From an uncultured Olsenella sp. (GTDB taxonomy: Bacteria > Actinomycetota > Coriobacteriia > Coriobacteriales > Atopobiaceae), in the NCBI GenBank assembly GCA_934660915.1, contig CAKUIF010000008.1:1-64000 (forward strand): a stretch of DNA of 64,000 nucleotides, given 5' to 3'. Positions 61,183 through 64,000 of this stretch are shown here, one piece after another. The notes beneath the pieces are model-generated. The model was given only the letters and a program-made list of their open reading frames with translations. It was not told the origin of the DNA and did not search any database. A program made the position numbers and the translations under genes. Within the stretch, counting starts at the first letter, position 1, and every line of letters begins with the position of its first letter.

Positions 61183-61821
61183 TTAGTCGCCGAGGTGCTT
61201 GTTGTAGATGCGGACGTCGGAGCCGGCCTTCACGTACATCGAGACCTTGTTGTCGGCGTTGAGGGCGGCCCAGACATCGGCCGGGTCGGCGGGAAGGGCG
61301 ACCTCGATCGGCTCGCCGGCAAAGGTCGGCAGCGGGTTGCCGTCGCCCTGATAGGTGGAGATGAAGTAGCCCACGCCCTCGTCGACGCCCTCGTAGGCAA
61401 AGAAGTTGCGCTGGCAGCGGCCGTTGTCCTGGTGCTTGAGGATGGAGATCTCGAAGGTGCCGTCCTCGTTGATCACGGCGCTGATGCGCGGGGTGAAGTT
61501 GGGGGCATCGGGCTCGAACTCGCGCGCCATGCAGCCGTCGCGGAAGCTGCCGGCGTTGACGATGGTGTCGGTCTGGTCGCCGTTGGTGACAACGAGCTTG
61601 TTGCCCATGGTGCGGACGGGGTGGTAGATGATCAGGCTCGGGTCCTCGAGCAGCGCGGGGTCGTGCGCCTCGGTGCGGATACCGTCCTCGGTCGGCACGA
61701 AGACGCGGTTGCGGGAGTTGGAGCTGCGGCCCATGATCCAGTAGTAGACGACGTCCTTGCCCACCACGATGCCACGGCCGGGGTACGGGTTGGATCGGAG
61801 GAGCTCGGTCAGGTCTTGCAT
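61183..61821 (-). CDS. purO: IMP cyclohydrolase, PurO-like
   Basis: This 212-residue protein belongs to the IMP_cyclohyd family, first known from archaeal PurO, and should close FAICAR to IMP, the last step of the pathway. Recognisable segments are NPYPGRGIVVGKDVVYYWIMGRS split, SRNRVFV, IIYHPVRTMGNKLVVTNGDQTD split, and APNFTPRISAVI. The start is ATG at 61821 with AAAGGA at eight bases; a longer frame upstream overlaps the riboswitch terminator. Together with the truncated PurH downstream it makes a complete two-protein version of the usual bifunctional enzyme. Confidence 0.92.
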   Translation of the reverse strand: MQDLTELLRSNPYPGRGIVVGKDVVYYWIMGRSSNSRNRVFVPTEDGIRTEAHDPALLEDPSLIIYHPVRTMGNKLVVTNGDQTDTIVNAGSFRDGCMAREFEPDAPNFTPRISAVINEDGTFEISILKHQDNGRCQRNFFAYEGVDEGVGYFISTYQGDGNPLPTFAGEPIEVALPADPADVWAALNADNKVSMYVKAGSDVRIYNKHLGD

Positions 61822-61871
61822 CGGCGCATCCTTTCGGTGATGAGCCGCTCCCCTGCCCGGTTGGCCGCCAT

Positions 61872-61912
61872 AAATAAGGCAAGCCAACCTCTGGTACAGA
61901 GAACGGCTTGCC
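61872..61912 (-). terminator. Riboswitch-controlled terminator before purO
   Basis: On the minus strand GGCAAGCC pairs with GGCTTGCC and TTATTTAT follows. The stem's 5' strand overlaps the conserved CTGGGCA at the end of the ZTP aptamer, so ligand binding should disrupt it. Confidence 0.8.
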
Positions 61913-61988
61913 CAGACGGTCGGCACTGAATATGATCGTGCTGCTCCCCCGCGGTTACCCGCGATTATCCGTCAGTCGCAGCACTAAT
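61905..61988 (-). promoter_or_regulatory. ZTP (pfl) riboswitch
   Basis: The minus strand shows the pfl-motif landmarks in order: GCGACTGACGGATAA, GGGTAACCGCGGGGGAGC, and the distal conserved CCGTCTGGGCA. The motif binds ZTP/ZMP, which accumulate when 10-formyl-tetrahydrofolate is short, and commonly sits upstream of purH and related genes. Here it leads the purO-purH operon. Confidence 0.85.
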
Positions 61989-62030
61989 TGCTCATTGTAA
62001 CAGGCGCGGCCAAGAAGCACCAACCCTCCA

Positions 62031-64000
62031 CTACTCCGCCGACTTCAGGGCCCCGACCATATCGACGCGGTCGAGCGAGCGGTTGGTCAGCAGGCTCACC
62101 GCGATCGTGAAGACGAAGGCGAGCGCAGCGGAAATCGCGTAGGACAGCCACTCCACCGTAGTGTCGAAGTACAACGACGGCATGCGCAGGATCCACGTGA
62201 GCCCGCGCGCGAGCAGGTAGCCGCCGGGCAGGCCGAAGACCACACCCAGCCCCGTGAGGAGCAGGGTTTCTTTGTTGATGTAAGTGTGGACCTCGCGCGG
62301 CCTGAAGCCGAGGACCTTGATCGTGGCGAGCTCGCGCTCGCGCTCGGATATGTTGGTGTTCGACAGCGTGAACACCACGGTGAAGCTCAGCGCCGCCGCA
62401 AGGACGATGACCACGTAAACCACGGTGTTGATCAAGGTAAACGCACTCGAGAAGTCACGCGTGAGCTTTGCTGTCGACACCGCCGAGAGCGTGCGCGCGT
62501 CGGCGGCGACCTTCTCGGAGAAGGCGATCTTCTGTTCGTCGGTGCCGCCGAGCTTGACCAACAGCCCGTTCAGGCCGCTCTTCTGCCCGAACGCGCGCTC
62601 GTAGGCAGACTGGGTCATGTAGAAGGTATTGCCGAGGTAGTTCATGACGACGGAGCCCACCTCGACGTCTGCCTCATGCAGCGTGGCGTCCTGGACATGC
62701 AGCGTATCGCCTGCCGAGAAGTGCAGCACCTGCTCGGCGTTTTTCGTGATGGCGGCGCCCGCGGCGGCGAGGTCGACGGCGGCGCCCGAGTCGTCGGTGA
62801 GCGCCACGTAGTCGGAGAGGTCGGCGCCGTCCGGGACCACCACGAGCGTGACGGACTCCTTCGAGCCGCCGTACTCCACCGTAAGGCTATCGACGCGCGC
62901 CGGGACGAAGCTCGTCACCTGCGCGTCCGCGTCGAGCTCGGCCGCGACGTCCTCGAGGTCGGCGGCCGACGTCACGAGCATGAGGTCGTAGCGGGTCACG
63001 CCCGCCTGGCCGTACTGCTTGCCCGAAAGCGCCACCACCGAGTCGCGGATACCGAAGCCGCAGACAAGAAGCGCCGTGCAGCCGGCGATGCCAAAGACCG
63101 TCATCAGGAAGCGGCGCTTGTAACGGAAGATGTTCCTGGCCGTAACCTTATTCAGGAACGAGAGGCGTCGCCAGAGCGGGGCGATGCGCTCGAGCAGGAT
63201 GCGGCTGCCCGCCTTGGGGGCCTTGGGCCGCATGAGCATAGCCGGCTGCTCGGCGAGCTCACGACGGCAGGTCAGCGCCGTCGCGCCCACGATGCCCACA
63301 GCAAAGAGCCCCACGGACACGAGCGCGTAGACGACGTCGAAACTCAGGTAGAACCCCGGCAGCGCATACATGGTCGAGAAGATCGTGAAGAGGATGAGCG
63401 GCAGCACCACAAATCCCAGAATGTTGCCGGCAACGCCGCCCGCGAGGCACGCGGCGGAGGCGTAGACGACGTACTTGGAGAGGATCCGGCCGCGGCCGTA
63501 GCCGAGCGCCTTGTACAGGCCGATGAGCCCGCGCTCCTCCTCGACCATGCGCGTCATGGTGGTCAGGCTGATAAGGACGGCAACCACAAAGAATACGATG
63601 GGCAGGGCGGTGCCGATGGCCTCGATGGATCCGGCGTCGGACTCCACGGAGGAGTAGCTCGCCAGGCTCGTGCGGTCCTGAACGTACCAGGCGGCGTCGT
63701 CGATGGACGAGATCTGGTCGCGCGCGTCCGCGATGGCGGCGAGGGCGTCGGCGCGCTGCTGGGCGAACTCGGCGCGCGCCGCCTCAAGCTGGGCCTGGCC
63801 ATCGATGAGCTCCTGGGCACCGGCGTCGAGCTGGGAGCGCGCGGCGTCGAGCTGCTCCTGCGCGCTTTTGCGCTGGGCGTCGAGCTGCGACTGACCGGCG
63901 TCGAGCTCCGCGCGCCCGGCGGCGAGCTGGGAGCGGGCGGCGTCGAGCTGGGCGTAGGCCGCCGCGGCCTCGTCGAGCTGGGCGCGCCCGGCGTTGACCT
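62031..64000 (-). CDS. FtsX-like ABC transporter permease, N-terminus beyond window
   Basis: The visible 655 residues are the C-terminal part of a large FtsX/MacB-type permease; the frame is open to the window edge. The first ~100 residues are a heptad-rich coiled coil (QLDAARSQLAAGRAELDAG-type repeats). Next comes ALPIVFFVVAVLISLTTMTRMV, a core FtsX helix with its EERGLIGLYKALGYG loop. An extracellular domain of about 200 residues follows, and then a second FtsX repeat (TLSNTNISERERELATIKVLGF). Such permeases export peptides or lipids or transmit mechanical signals with a partner ATPase, which is presumably encoded outside the window. Substrate is unknown. Confidence 0.88.
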   Translation of the reverse strand, partial: VNAGRAQLDEAAAAYAQLDAARSQLAAGRAELDAGQSQLDAQRKSAQEQLDAARSQLDAGAQELIDGQAQLEAARAEFAQQRADALAAIADARDQISSIDDAAWYVQDRTSLASYSSVESDAGSIEAIGTALPIVFFVVAVLISLTTMTRMVEEERGLIGLYKALGYGRGRILSKYVVYASAACLAGGVAGNILGFVVLPLILFTIFSTMYALPGFYLSFDVVYALVSVGLFAVGIVGATALTCRRELAEQPAMLMRPKAPKAGSRILLERIAPLWRRLSFLNKVTARNIFRYKRRFLMTVFGIAGCTALLVCGFGIRDSVVALSGKQYGQAGVTRYDLMLVTSAADLEDVAAELDADAQVTSFVPARVDSLTVEYGGSKESVTLVVVPDGADLSDYVALTDDSGAAVDLAAAGAAITKNAEQVLHFSAGDTLHVQDATLHEADVEVGSVVMNYLGNTFYMTQSAYERAFGQKSGLNGLLVKLGGTDEQKIAFSEKVAADARTLSAVSTAKLTRDFSSAFTLINTVVYVVIVLAAALSFTVVFTLSNTNISERERELATIKVLGFRPREVHTYINKETLLLTGLGVVFGLPGGYLLARGLTWILRMPSLYFDTTVEWLSYAISAALAFVFTIAVSLLTNRSLDRVDMVGALKSAE

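Overview
The window is a high-GC chromosome segment that reads as an anaerobic actinobacterium of the class Coriobacteriia, most likely Collinsella or a close relative. This is inferred from GC content, the gene set (several secreted GH3 glycosidases, LytTR regulators with AgrC-like kinases, PdxST/PdxR, a PurO-type IMP cyclohydrolase) and codon use. No rRNA or tRNA gene was seen, so the assignment is not secure. Coding density is high and most genes are housekeeping.

Layout. 0-5.6 kb: ung, a GNAT acetyltransferase, trmO, the broken C-terminus of a sortase-anchored surface protein, a three-domain HTH/zinc-ribbon/TipAS regulator, a flavodoxin and prfC. 5.7-11.0 kb: cassette 1, a circularly permuted GH3 enzyme divergent from a LytTR response regulator and histidine kinase. 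11.1-22.2 kb: a CBS-type pyrophosphatase, a YfbR-like nucleotidase, trmB, a GDPD phosphodiesterase, a LOTUS/DUF3825 protein, an Amt-PII fusion, nhaA and icd. 22.3-29.6 kb: a YdcF protein, then vitamin genes: panB-panC-DUF2520, pdxR divergent from pdxST, and panD. 29.7-36.0 kb: hydroxyacyl-CoA dehydrogenase, enolase, a phosphofructokinase of the PPi-type group, cutC with a thioesterase, and an MFS transporter. 36.0-37.4 kb: a Vsr/DUF559-like nuclease gene bounded by ~99-bp palindromes. 37.4-54.6 kb: cassettes 2 and 3, each with two GH3 enzymes, a small lipoprotein and a divergent LytTR/kinase pair. 54.7-64 kb: engB, a HAD phosphatase, a polar amino-acid ABC transporter, mntP behind a Mn2+ riboswitch, purO-purH behind a ZTP riboswitch, and the C-terminal part of an FtsX-like permease running off the window.

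How the parts work together. The three GH3 cassettes share one plan: leftward secreted or lipid-anchored GH3 enzymes (with a ~155-aa lipoprotein in two) and a rightward LytTR regulator plus kinase. This suggests sugar- or glycoside-responsive control of surface glycosidases, with no agrB/agrD-like peptide genes visible. Each cassette is bounded on both sides, at similar distances, by palindromic repeats of one family: 67-bp elements around cassette 1 and ~99-bp elements around cassettes 2 and 3. The same ~99-bp element supplies the start and stop codons of the neighbouring nuclease gene. This combination of palindromes, nuclease and exchangeable GH3/TCS cassettes is the best candidate for an undescribed system here.

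Other palindromic families also occur between genes: 31-bp hairpins paired in inverted orientation (REPIN-like) and a ~125-bp element with 'GAAGTCGGTATCCTA' arms. A nonamer, CTTCTTKCC, is strongly over-represented on both strands.
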